Below are positions 34,301-45,232 of a stretch of 64,000 nt of DNA, in pieces; positions within the stretch are counted from its first letter, which is position 1, and each line of letters starts with the position of its first letter. This DNA comes from Hysterangium stoloniferum (taxonomy: Eukaryota > Basidiomycota > Agaricomycetes > Hysterangiales > Hysterangiaceae): contig WHVD01000041.1 in assembly GCA_015178975.1 (NCBI GenBank), positions 558,001 to 622,000 on the forward strand, given 5' to 3'. Both the position numbers and the translations under genes were made by a program. Below the pieces are notes generated by a model. The model searched no databases. It was given only the letters and a program-made list of their open reading frames with translations, and was not told where the DNA came from.

Positions 34301-35214
34301 GAAGCAGGAAGGCACATTGACAGGTATTGGGACATATGTGGTACACCATTCAAATACAATCCATACCTGTGATATTACGGCAATTAACGATATGGCTTTA
34401 TGTCATAAGCCAGCGCGTAAACGTAGATCCGTACATGGAGAAGGTCATGGCGGCGTAATCAGTCATTGGTCCCTTCTAAGCCCCCTTGGTCGTTGCGTTT
34501 GAAAAGAGACGGTTGTGAAAGCTTGAGATCTTGAGCAACGATGATTTTGTGAGGTGGAACTTGATCGCAATATCTTGTAAAAGAAACCTTATCGACCCGC
34601 TGCAACAGCAGCAAGCCATCGAGTTCCATAATATCTGTTAATATAACGTAAACATGTTGTTGAAGTGTAAGCGTTCTTCTTCCGAGCATCACATAGAGGA
34701 AAGTGTACTACGTTGAGAAGAAACGTGAAATTATGGGGAACTTGCGCAGGCCACAGTAGATATTAGAATATATAACTTGGCTTATATTTACGAGCGAACT
34801 ACCGTGGATTATATATATCTACAGGAAGAAAGTTCTGGAAGGGATGGCAGAAATATTAGTAAAGCTATGTTAAGTATATTCCTATATTCTATAATATTCT
34901 AGGGATGTCAGGTCGATTACCAACAGAAATAACGTGTAATGTTCAACTGCAATGAAAGATTAGGCGTACTGTGTGATTTCACGGCTCCATTCGGTCAGAC
35001 CTGAAATGCGCGGCAGTGGTAGCGCTGAGATACACACTCTTGATGAATCCTGTGATCCTTCTTTGAGTACAATTGATGAACAGACAGAAGTCATAGCCAT
35101 AGAAGTGACTGCGGGCAAAGCCTGGTGACTTGTTCCACTTATCGTTCTTTAGTCTCCACCGCACGTTAGGCCAACTTACACCAGCATCCTTCACCACGAA
35201 CAAATTTCCAAACA
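31303..35214. promoter_or_regulatory. Divergent palindromic intergenic region between NLR copies 2 and 3
   Basis: The 3.9 kb between two opposed start codons is an inverted repeat: about 31303-32330 matches the reverse complement of about 34190-35214 with roughly one mismatch in six to seven bases by eye. The right arm has extra AT-rich sequence at about 34737-34930. The centre (32330-34190) is paralogous to 2921-4809. Both start codons sit at mirror positions, so each arm should hold one copy of the same promoter. I see no coding sequence. Short frames shared with the left locus are not conserved in length. Confidence 0.75.
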
Positions 35215-38200
35215 ATGATTCCTATCTTTAAGCGTCTGAAACGGGCCTTTCTTTTATACCCTGCAGAGTCAGAACCTCTGGGTTCTTTTCTGATCCCTCC
35301 GCAGCAGTTACAGTCTAAAGGTTCCTCATCGTCTTCAGTCGGACTAGTACGTGATACATTCCAATCCAACCCTCAAGAACAAACCCGCTCGCAGGGTTTC
35401 GGCATCAAGGAGCTTTTGCCAGGTATTTCTCCGGTAGTCGAGTAAGTAATCAAATATCAAATTATATTGTCCAACGAGACTGGACTACGTCTTGTACAGC
35501 ATCGTAGCCATCCACGGCTTGGATGGACATCGTGAGGCATCGTGGACAGCAAACAACGGTAGTCTCTGGCTTCGCGATTTTTTGCCCCAGCGGGTACCTT
35601 CCGCTAGGATTTTGACGTATGGATATGATGCCTACACCCAGAGCGCGGGTGCATCATCCACGCAGACATTGGATGGTCACGCAGAGAGCTTTCTTGCACG
35701 CTTGGCTTCTTTCAGACAAATTTCAGATACTACGGTTTGTACAATTCATATGTAGCGAACTTATAATTTCCTCATCGGAAGTATCGCAGAAACGGCCTAT
35801 AATCTTCATTGCACACAGCGTTGGAGGGATTATTCTCAAACACGTGGGTTGATTTCTGTAATAGGTGTCTGGCTGTAATTCAATGTTGATGCGTTTCAGG
35901 CTTTGATGCGAGCCAGTCAGGCGCGCAAAGGTCACCTGGTTGAACACAGATGGATAGCTTTGTCTACATATGGCATTCTATTCTTCGGCACACCACATCA
36001 AGGCACCCTTGCCATTTCCAACCCTGCTAATGAATTGCTGAAACTTGCATCGCTATCCAGCAGAACTAACAATGTGTTATTGAAGCACTTGATCTCCAAC
36101 TCTGAATGGCTGCAGCAGCAATTGTCTTCTTACAATCCAATAAGTGCAGATTTCTGTACCACATTCTTTTATGAAACTGTGCAAACTGTTTTGCCTGATA
36201 AAAGTTCTCAAATTGTGAGTTTATGTATGTGCATGGCCTTGTGATAGACTTACAGTGCCTTTCCAAGATTGTTCCACGATTCTCCGCTGTCATCCCAGGT
36301 GCTGTTGATATGGAGGGGGTAGGCATGTCTAAAGACCATAATGGGATGACCAAATTTGCATCTCAAAGTGATGAGGACTTCATTTTCATATCGACCACCA
36401 TTCAAAATATAATCAAGAAAGCATTACCCCCAATACAACTCCGGTGGTCTAAGTTTGAATATGCTGGTGAGAAATATCTATAAAATATTTTGCATATTGA
36501 TATCATCTGGCACAATAGAGGTGGAGCCCACAGGAATAACGTATAGGCCCAAACTTCGCCCTAGTCCAAGGTTCTTGGGACAAGAGGAATATCTTACAAT
36601 GCTGAGGACATTTTTTGCCCCTAATAATCCTCAACCATGGAGCCACTTCCTTTTATATGGTATGGCAGGGGTTGGGAAGACTCAGATATGTTTGAAATTC
36701 ATTGAAGAGGTGCTGGCCACTGACCAGTAAGTAACAAGCCACTTCAATGAGTCTGTTCTATTGATTCTGATCAATAAATCAGTGACTATTGGAGAATTAT
36801 CTGGATTGATGCCACAGACACATCGACATTACAAAGTGGTTTTGCCAGTATTGCAGATGATCCTGAAGTTAAAGCACAAGGGGTTGGAAAGTCCAGTGAT
36901 GCAGTTCTGGAATGGTTGTCTTATAATAAGAAGAAGTGGCTTCTTATATTTGACAATGCTGATGGGATGGATGATGAAATCCTTCAATATTTAGAGAAAA
37001 TCAGGTTGATTCATGCCCTGATTTCAAGCCGGAGTCCTGTTCTTAAGGACCATGTAACATCATTCATTGAAATTCTACCCATGGACCAAGACAGTGCTAT
37101 TTCTCTATTTAAGACTGCAGCAAAGCTTCGAGAGGAGTCTGATATGACAATGACTACAATGTCAAAACATATTGTAGAAACCTTGGGCTGTTTGCCCCTT
37201 GCTGTGGACATTGCAGGAGCAACAATATCTGCAGGATTGTGCACACTTGATGATTATTTGAAAATGTACCAAACACAGAAAGCAAACTTGTTGGATGCTA
37301 ATCATCCTTCTCTGAAAGGAGCATCCAGATACAACCACACTGTGTATGGTGCATTGAATGTCTCATATAATATCATTGAAACATCAGTCACCTTTCCTGA
37401 AACAGCAAAGAATGCCCTATTCATTCTCAGAGTCTTAAGTTTCTTTCACCATCAGAATATCATGGAAACAATATTCAAACAAGCTGCAGAGTCAGTTACC
37501 CCAGTCATTGAGGATGAACAACTACAAACTACAACATCTGATCTTCCCACTCATTTGCTTAAATGTAATGAGAATGGAGAATGGACAAGCATGGAATTTA
37601 GGCAGGCAATGCAAGTATTATGTGATTATTCCTTGGTATCTAAAGATGATGATACACATGGCTCTCTGTCCTGGACAATGCATCCTGTGGTTCATGCATG
37701 GAGCAGAGACAGAGCTTTGAGGGGTGATAATTCTCTTTACATACGCAAAGCAAGAGCTCTCTTAGTAGGGGCTATCCCAGGTGGAGATACTATGCAAGAT
37801 ATTATGGGACGACGGAATCTTTTACTCCACATTCTGGCATTTATGGCATTTATGGTGAGCAGCAGCCTTGGTGGGGAGGATCTGAAGGTCTATTATGATG
37901 ACATGTTTGGCAAATTTTCAATGATATTGGGAGAGTTTGGCCACTGGGACATTGCAAGTGCCTTGCAAAAATTCTTATTGACAATGAGAGACAGTGTCTT
38001 GGGTCCAGAGCACCCTTACACCATTTGGGCCAAGGCCAGTTTGGCAAAAACCTATATTGATCTGGGAAGACTCAAGGAGGCAGAGGTGCTTCAGCTTCAG
38101 GTGTTGAAAATCACACAGCTTATGCTATATCCAGAGCACCCTGATACCATTATTGCCAAGGCCAATTTGGCAAGGATCTACAGTGGTCTTGGAAGGTGGA

Positions 38201-39924
38201 AGGAGGCAGAGGGGCTGGAGCTTCAGGTATTGGAAACCCAACAGCTCCTACTAGGTCCAGAGGATCCTGCCACGATTCTGGCCAAGGGCAATTTAGCAAG
38301 GACCTATTGTGATCTGGGAAGACCCAAGGAGGCAGAGCTGCTTGAGCTTGAGGTGTTGAATGTCCGACAGCTCCAACTAGGTCCAGAGCACGCTGACACC
38401 ATTATAGCCAAGGCTAACTTGGCAACAACTTATGGTTGTCTTGGAAGGCCCAAGGAGGGGGAGGTGCTGGAGCTTCAGGTGTTGGAAGCCCAACAGCACA
38501 TGCTAGGTCCAGAGCACCCTCGCACCATACTGGCCAAGGCCAATTTGGCAAGGACCTACAGTGATCTGGGAAAGCACAAGGAGGCAGAGTCGCTGGAGCA
38601 TCAAGTGTTGGAAGCTCGACAGCTCAGACTAGGGCCAGAACACCCTGACACCATTCTGGCCAAAGCCAATTTGGCAAGCACCTACAGAGTTCTGAAAAGG
38701 CTCAAGGATGCAGAGGTGCTTGAGCTTCAGGTGTTGGATGCCCAACAGCTCATACGAGGACCAGAGCACCCTTATACCATACAGGCCAAGGCCAATTTGG
38801 CAAACACCTATTCTGATCTGGGAAGGCCCAAGGATGCAGAGGTACTTCAGCTTCAAGTGTTAGATGCCCGACAGCTCATACTAGGTCCAGAGCATCCTGA
38901 GACCATTTGGGCAAAGGCCAGTTTGGCAAGTACCTACAGAGATCTGCGAAGGCTCAAGGATGCACAGGTGCTTGAGCTTCAGGTATTGGAAGCCCGAAAT
39001 CTCATACTCGGTCCAGAGCACCCTAACACCATTCTGGCCAAGGCCAAGTTGGCAAGGACCTACAGTGATCTGGGAAAGCACAAGGAGGCAGAGTCTCTGG
39101 AGCATCAAGTGTTGGAAGCCCGACAGCTCAGACTAGGGCCAGAACACCCTGACACCATTCTGGCCAAGGCCAATTTGGCAAGCATCTACAAAGATCTGGG
39201 AAGGCTTGAGGATGCAGAGGTGCTTGAGCTTCAGGTGATGGAAGCCCAACAGCGCATACTAGGTGCAGAACATGATCACACCATACAAGCACAGACCAAT
39301 TTGGCAAGCACCTACAGAGATCTGGGCAGGCTCAAGGATGCAGAGGTGCTTCAGCATCAGGTGTTGGAAGGCCTACAGCTCAGACTAGGTCTAGAGCACC
39401 CTGACACCATTCTTGCCATGGCCAATTTTGCAATCTCCTACAGTAAGCTGAAAGAGCCCAAAGATGCAGAGGTGATTGGGCTTCGGGTGTTGGAAGCCCG
39501 ACAGCTCATACTACATCCAGAGCACCCTGACACCATACAGGCCAAGGTCAATTTGTCAAGTACCTACAGAGATCTGGGAAGGCTCAACGATGCAGAGGTA
39601 CTGGAGCTTCAGGTGTTGGATGCCCGACAGCTCAGCCTAGGTCCAGAGCACCATCACACCATACAGGCCAAGACCAATTTGGCAAGCACCTACAGAGATC
39701 TGGGAAGGCTCAAGGATGCAGAGGTTCTTGAGCTTCAGGTATTGAAAGCCCAACAGCTCATACTAGGTCCAGAGCCCCCTCACACCATTCTGGCCAAGAC
39801 CAATTTAGCAAGCACCCACAGTGATCTGGGAAGGACCAAGGATGCAGAGGTGCTGAAGCTCGAAATAGGCACAGCCCAGCAACTCATACCAGGTCCAGGG
39901 CACCCTGACAATGTTAGGAATTAA
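35215..39924 (+). CDS. NLR-like receptor copy 3: hydrolase-like domain, NB-ARC, 15 TPRs; intact, 1459 aa
   Basis: Seven exons join in frame: 35215-35441, 35500-35734, 35790-35843, 35900-36214, 36268-36466, 36519-36726 and 36783-39924. Total length is 4380 nt including TAA. Residues about 75-330 form an alpha/beta-hydrolase-like domain (SesB/DUF676 type): IVAIHGLDGHREASW, then FIAHSVGG with the nucleophile Ser, then FFGTPHQG. NB-ARC follows: P-loop GMAGVGKTQ, KKWLLIFDNADG (Walker B), ISSRS (RNBS-B-like) and GCLPLAVDIAG (GLPL-like). MHPVVHAWSRDRAL marks the winged-helix end. From about residue 815 come 15 complete 42-residue TPRs of the kinesin-light-chain type and a partial sixteenth. Family knowledge: such fungal NLRs act in the cytoplasm in non-self recognition and regulated cell death. 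The ligand is unknown. The ATG matches the start in copies 1 and 2. Exon 5 could instead begin at 36256, also in frame. Confidence 0.93.
37999..39924 (+). repeat. TPR-coding tandem array of NLR copy 3 (15 full units + partial)
   Basis: The units are 126 bp each. Units 5 and 9 differ at two of 42 residues, and the residues after them are again identical, which points to a recent four-unit block duplication. Variable residues concentrate in a few columns: the residue after GPEHP, the one before AK, the loop residue after TY, and the residues before AQQL/ARQL. Confidence 0.92.
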
Positions 39925-40179
39925 TACCCTGGCAGACCATATTGTACCTATGAGATATAACTACCACATCCATAGGACTGTAATATATATATATATAGCA
40001 AATGGTTCCATTACCTCAGTCTCATATAGCAATGGTTTAGCAGACTGTGTTGTAAAGAGTTTCATATTATATTCTCTCAAATAGCATTTCAAATGTTGAA
40101 GCAGTATGGATGTCAACACATACATAAAACTCCAGAAATTTAAATCCTGATAGATTGATTAGCTACACTATTTAGCCCA

Positions 40180-40361
40180 CACAAACAGCTAAAGTCAATA
40201 TTAATTTAGTCCTTGACAAGTTCTGTTAAATTCAATGTGACACATTTAGCTCAACTGATCTTTAGGTAGAAGCTCTCTTGAGAATAAAGATCAGGAGCTA
40301 AATATATGTGTGATATGTCAGTGGAAACTTGCAGTAGGCTTTTTTTACTTTCTTGTATGCT
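40180..40361. repeat. Dispersed repeat X, copy 2, left part
   Basis: The sequence is the reverse complement of about 20195-20345. It is interrupted at 40361 by the gag-only element and resumes at 43065. The stretch between the NLR stop and here (39925-40180) holds an AT-rich 3' flank with an (AT)n run near 39990, and no gene. Confidence 0.72.
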
Positions 40362-43059
40362 TGTTACGACCGTGTCGCAACCCTATCGGCCCCGAGGTTA
40401 TCGCCACTTGTCAACGTTTCAAGTCATCCTCTCGGAAACCATCGGCCCCGAAGCTGACGAATGTTTCGCGAAGATCAAACTCCATTTACGCCCACGTCAA
40501 ATAACTCGTATTGTCTGGTCAAACTTTGATACGTCCCCTTTATTATGTTGATCCGTTCAATCTTATGTTTCGCATATGTCTATCTATATTTGTAGTCCTC
40601 GAACCATTTCCTTTTATCGTAATCCCGCTCTCGGTTATCATCGGCCTCCGAACTAATCATAAACTTCCCGTTCCTAGTCAAGCTTATTGTTAATACCATG
40701 TTCCGCCCTTCTCCCCATTAGTATTTTCCAGACGCCTGTTACTTGTATATGAACCCGCTGTAATTGTAGTTACTAGGCAATCAGAATATCGACTCAGAAT
40801 ACCCTCATACACCTGTATCAGTCTCATACTAAGACTTCCCCCATCCGCCTTCGCATGCACTCGCCCACTCCCGGCCCCGACCCCTTGGCCCGACGCCCGA
40901 CTTGTCCTTCGATTCCGATCGGTATCACGCTGAAAGGTACTCACTAGGACTAGTCTTCGCCCGCCCGAAATTTAAGGACATCCTGCGGATATTTGCGAGG
41001 GCGCAGCCCATAAGCTGAAGCCAAGTCCTTCCGATCGGTCCCTGTCGGCCACCGACATTAGTCAGTTTCCAGTTCTTAACAGTATATTCTGATTTCACAC
41101 TCGCATTTCCCGTCTAAACATGCCTCCGAGGAAAAATGCCAAGCCTAGCGGCGAAGCAGAATCTTCCACTCTCAAGTCTCCTTTTCTGTATACAGCCCGA
41201 GCTACTCAGAAAACTCCGCTACCAGAAACCTCCGAAGAATCTCGCTTTGTGGAGATTACCGGCGATGCTGAAGAAGTAACTGAAGCAACCGATCCCGAAG
41301 CAACTGAGGAGATTAACAATCAACCAGTTTCGGAACACGAACCCGAGGATGGCGACCAACCTCAGGCTAGTGGCTCCAAGAAGTCTGCAAAGAAGAAACC
41401 GGCTCTCGACCCTGAAGAAACATGGGAATTGTTTTCAGGTACACTAGGATCCCTTAATGAATTCCTTTACAATATCAAGGAAAAGGAACCTGGGCAAACC
41501 CGAGTCAACAAACCCGAGCCATTTACTGGCTCAAACCCGAAGAAATTGCCGACGTTCCTTATGCAATGTCGATTCAACTTTCGGGACTGCCCGGCTGCAT
41601 TCGCAACGGATGACCGAAAGGTAAACTTCGCACTCTCATACCTTAAGGATTCCGCAGCAGCCTGGTTCGAACCCGCATTTTCTGGCCTCACCTCTGAAGA
41701 CCCCGATTGGCTCCACGATTGGGATGCCTTTGTCGAGGAACTCGAAATTAACTTTGGCCCCTACGACCAAACCGGCGATGCAGAAACCGCGCTTTCTAAT
41801 CTCAAAATGAAAGACACTCAGCGCATCACCGATTATATCGTCCAGTTCAACAACCTCGCCGCGCGTTGCGACTGGGGCGATTCGGCCCTCCGTTACCAGT
41901 TTTACTCCGGCCTTCCGTCTCGCCTCAAAGACGAAGTCTCCAAAGGAGAGACCGGCAAGCCGAAAACCCTCCCTCTCATGCGCCTGAAAGCCCAAAACGC
42001 AGACGCTCGATACTGGGAACGACGTTCGGAAATCAGTCGCGAAAACCCGTCGGACAAAAAATCATCGGACAACAAGAATGCCAACAAGTCTGGTAATCAA
42101 AACACCAATAACACTGGCAACTCGACTTCCGATAAGAAGTCCGAAAACAAAGGGTCTAACGACAAAAAAGGCAAGGGCAAACAGTCAAATAAGTCTCAAG
42201 ACAAAGACAAACCCGACTTAACTGGCAAACTCGGCTCCGATGGCAAGCTCCTACCACAGGAAAAGCAACACCGAATGGACAACAACCTTTGTTTGTTGTG
42301 TATCGGCCTCCTTGGGATTCCGGCCAAAAGGGGAGATACTGTTACGACCGTGTCGCAACCCTATCGGCCCCGAGGTTATCGCCACTTGTCAACGTTTCAA
42401 GTCATCCTCTCGGAAACCATCGGCCCCGAAGCTGACGAATGTTTCGCGAAGATCAAACTCCATTTACGCCCACGTCAAATAACTCGTATTGTCTGGTCAA
42501 ACTTTGATACGTCCCCTTTATTATGTTGATCCGTTCAATCTTATGTTTCGCATATGTCTATCTATATTTGTAGTCCTCGAACCATTTCCTTTTATCGTAA
42601 TCCCGCTCTCGGTTATCATCGGCCTCCGAACTAATCATAAACTTCCCGTTCCTAGTCAAGCTTATTGTTAATACCGTGTTCCGCCCTTCTCCCCATTAGT
42701 ATTTTCCAGACGCCTGTTACTTGTATATGAACCCGCTGTAATTGTAGTTACTAGGCAATCAGAATATTGACTCAGAATACCCTCATACACCTGTATCAGT
42801 CTCATACTAAGACTTCCCCCATCCGCCTTCGCGTGCGCTCACCCACTCCCGGCCCCGACCCCTTGGCCCGACGCCCGACTTGTCCTTCGATTCCGATCGG
42901 TATCACGCCGAAAGGTACTCACTAGGACTAGTCTTCGCCCGCCCGAAATTTAAGGACATCCTGCGGATATTTGCGAGGGCGCAGCCCATAAGCTGAAGCC
43001 AAGTCCTTCCGATCGGTCCCTGTCGGCCACCGACATTAGTCAGTTTCCAGTTCTTAACA
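40362..43059 (+). mobile_element. Young gag-only (pol-deleted) LTR element, family 1, TSD ATGCT
   Basis: Two LTRs of exactly 720 bp (40362-41081 and 42340-43059) differ at six positions. ATGCT flanks the element (40357-40361 and 43060-43064). The interior holds a complete-looking gag and nothing else. After NNLCLLC, where the zinc knuckle should continue, the sequence jumps to the typical pol terminus and polypurine tract (AAAAGGGGAGATAC). Protease, RT, RNase H and integrase are all absent. It must have moved using proteins of a relative such as gypsy A. The interior starts with the self-priming site ATATTCTGATT at 41084-41094. Confidence 0.95.
41120..42529 (+). CDS. Gag of the gag-only element (469-codon frame reading into the 3' LTR)
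   Basis: The frame starts MPPRKNAKPSGEAES and keeps the capsid-like region (TFLMQCRFNFRDCPAAF, ELEINFGPYDQTGDAE, DYIVQFNNLAARCDWG) and the Lys/Asn-rich basic tail. The zinc knuckle is cut after its first two cysteines (LCLLC). The last 60 or so codons are LTR sequence and are an artefact of the pol deletion. Gag forms the virus-like particle and packages RNA. This copy is the least mutated gag in the window and preserves CGA codons that are TGA in gypsy A. Confidence 0.88.
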   Translation: MPPRKNAKPSGEAESSTLKSPFLYTARATQKTPLPETSEESRFVEITGDAEEVTEATDPEATEEINNQPVSEHEPEDGDQPQASGSKKSAKKKPALDPEETWELFSGTLGSLNEFLYNIKEKEPGQTRVNKPEPFTGSNPKKLPTFLMQCRFNFRDCPAAFATDDRKVNFALSYLKDSAAAWFEPAFSGLTSEDPDWLHDWDAFVEELEINFGPYDQTGDAETALSNLKMKDTQRITDYIVQFNNLAARCDWGDSALRYQFYSGLPSRLKDEVSKGETGKPKTLPLMRLKAQNADARYWERRSEISRENPSDKKSSDNKNANKSGNQNTNNTGNSTSDKKSENKGSNDKKGKGKQSNKSQDKDKPDLTGKLGSDGKLLPQEKQHRMDNNLCLLCIGLLGIPAKRGDTVTTVSQPYRPRGYRHLSTFQVILSETIGPEADECFAKIKLHLRPRQITRIVWSNFDTSPLLC

Positions 43060-43064
43060 ATGCT

Positions 43065-44010
43065 TTGCCTTTACTATTAGCTGTCAGAAAATTTATAAAT
43101 AGAGAAACAGTTCAGGAGTCAAGTTTCCAAGGGTTTACCCAAAGATTGACTAATTGTATGTACTGTTAATGTGAGCTCTTGAACAATGTAAACCAGCCAG
43201 AATTTTAGTCATGATACTTTTGATTTACTGTGAGTAATAAGTCAAAAGGTTGCTGGGAGGCTGAGGGAAATTAGATGAATTAGTCAAATTCAAGAATGCT
43301 GCCAGATGGACTTCAAGACTCTACTAGTCAAAGGAGTATCCTTATCCAGAGAGGTAATGGTGGTGATGTAAGCCACATGGAGATAATGGAATGAAAGGTA
43401 ATGTACATGGTAGGAATGTTGAGAGACACAATTATTTTACTTCATTACACACATTGTATAGGTGAATGCAGAATGACTTGCAGTTTGACACCAATGTGTG
43501 TCAACATGCACCTCATATTGACATTACAGGGCATATGTCAAATAACTGATTTATGTATAAGTCATGTACTGTAACATGGACATGTGTATGTCATGCTTCT
43601 GTATGCCAGTAAACATAGCATTTATTTACATGGTCAAAAAACCATCTTCCAAATGACAAAGGCACTGGTTGGGCCAGATGCAATGAAAAAATGTCAATGT
43701 AGATGAAGTATCAACAGAATGGTCAAATTGTTGAATGAAAATTCAATGTATACATACAGTAGGTAGCCAGAAAGCAATGTCACAGAAGGTGAGAGGCACA
43801 TTGCCAGGTGCATAGGTATGGGGCATGCATAGTAATAGCAAGAAAAGATGTCACACAATGTCAACAGAAATCCATGTTGTATGCAGGTGACATCTAATGC
43901 TACCCAGTTATGTATGTATATACTGTTTGAGACAAAATGATTATGGAGAGCTCACAACTATCCCATTTTTATTTGGAAATAGTAGGTAATGACACTCAGT
44001 TGTGGGTTGT
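43065..44010. repeat. Dispersed repeat X, copy 2, right part
   Basis: The sequence is the reverse complement of about 19255-20190. Together with 40180-40361 it restores the layout of copy 1 once the retroelement and one ATGCT are removed. A short plus-strand frame in it (43937-44170) has no recognisable domain. Confidence 0.72.
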
Positions 44011-44740
44011 AATGTCTGTTGATGGATCATGGGAGGAAAAAGAAAGTGGTGGAGAATCTGTATATACCAGGTTGGACAATGTGGTCCATGTAGTGCATTT
44101 AGAAATCCTTTGTAAAGTTTTGATCACCATTACATTTGTCAATTACCTGCCAGAAGACAGTGGCATATAGCCCTTCCAGTAGCATGTCAATATCACAGAT
44201 CCCATACTGTACATACCTGTTCATGCCTTCCTCAGTCCTTACTTTCTATTGGAACCTGCAAGCCAGAAAGAATTCATTCTGCCAATGACAAACACATCCT
44301 GTTGGTGCACCCCTTACATAACTGCAATGAGTAGTGTAACAGCCTGAGGTCAATCCTGTCATGGACAACAACTATGAGGAGTGAAATGAATGGCTTGAAA
44401 ATTGGGCTTGAACAATGACTCTGGCATAGACAATGCAAAGAAAAGCTCAGGTGGGGATGAAACGAACTCACATGCATCTAATGTGGCTTCTGAACTTGAT
44501 CCAGATGAAAACCTTTGCCAATTTCTTTCTATTTTATGCAATGAAATGCAGAAGCTTTTGGAGGTGACTCAAAATGCTCTCCAGTCATTGTCTTTTGCAA
44601 TGCCTTCATCTCATACTACCATAATAACCAAATTAAAAGACAATCTGACTTTCAGCAGAGAATCAGGTATCATATTAGAAAACAGCTATGCATTTATGAA
44701 GACAAAAACATCCTGTGATCGAAGCTTGACTTTTAGCTAA
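44011..44740. other. Uncharacterised stretch with one 112-codon open frame
   Basis: A plus-strand frame at 44402-44740 (MGLNNDSGIDNAKKSSGG..., with CQFLSILCNEMQKLLEV) is open for 112 codons. I do not recognise it. Codon use is unremarkable and it lies next to an NLR fragment. It could be a non-coding by-chance frame. Confidence 0.25.
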
Positions 44741-44874
44741 CATCACATCAGATGATGATAGTTGGATGACCAGCTGACTGCCCCTTGCCTGCATATTTGG
44801 ATTGTTGAGATCTCAAGGAATCTGACCAGAGAAAATTCCTTCAACTGACTTCCAAAAAGTGGGATAAAGGTTTG

Positions 44875-45115
44875 CATCTCTGCCTCCTTGGGCCTTCCCA
44901 GATCACTGTAGATCCATCCCAAATTGGCCTTGGCCACACCAGTGTCAGGGTGCTCCAGTGGGCTTCCAACACCTGAAGCTTGAGCACCTCTGCCTCCTTG
45001 GGCCTTCCCAAATCACAGTAGGTCCTTGTCAAACTGGCCTTGGTCCATATGGTATTAGGATGCTCTGGACCTAGTATGAGCTGTCAGGCTTCCAAACCTG
45101 AGGCTGGAGTATCTC
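44875..45115 (-). pseudogene. Detached TPR fragment of an NLR gene
   Basis: On the minus strand about two TPR units are readable (LGRPKEAEVLKLQVLEA, AKANLGWIYSDLGRPKEAE), with indels. CTGTCAGGCTTCC at about 45082 gives the same TGA before QLIL seen twice in copy 2. No hydrolase or NB-ARC sequence is adjacent. This is a fourth NLR locus relic. Confidence 0.8.
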
Positions 45116-45197
45116 TGAGGAAAACACACCTTATCAAAAAAATAGGTGAGGTGGACTTTATCTCCTTTGATGGCATTGATAAATGTAAGAGTTCCAC

Positions 45198-45232
45198 TTA
45201 TAATTGTGTTGTTGGGGACAACACAATTATAA
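45198..45232. repeat. Perfect 15-bp inverted repeat with 5-bp loop
   Basis: TTATAATTGTGTTGT is followed by TGGGG and then its exact reverse complement ACAACACAATTATAA. The surrounding sequence (45120-45880) has no gene. This may be the centre of a palindromic MITE, or a chance hairpin. Confidence 0.85.

Noticed and set aside
42340-42529. C-terminal 60 residues of the gag-only ORF as a new domain
   Set aside because: This is 3' LTR sequence read through after the pol deletion. The same words appear untranslated in the 5' LTR.
44402-44740. 112-codon frame as a host gene
   Set aside because: No recognisable domain, promoter, intron or paralogue. It is kept only as an uncharacterised stretch.
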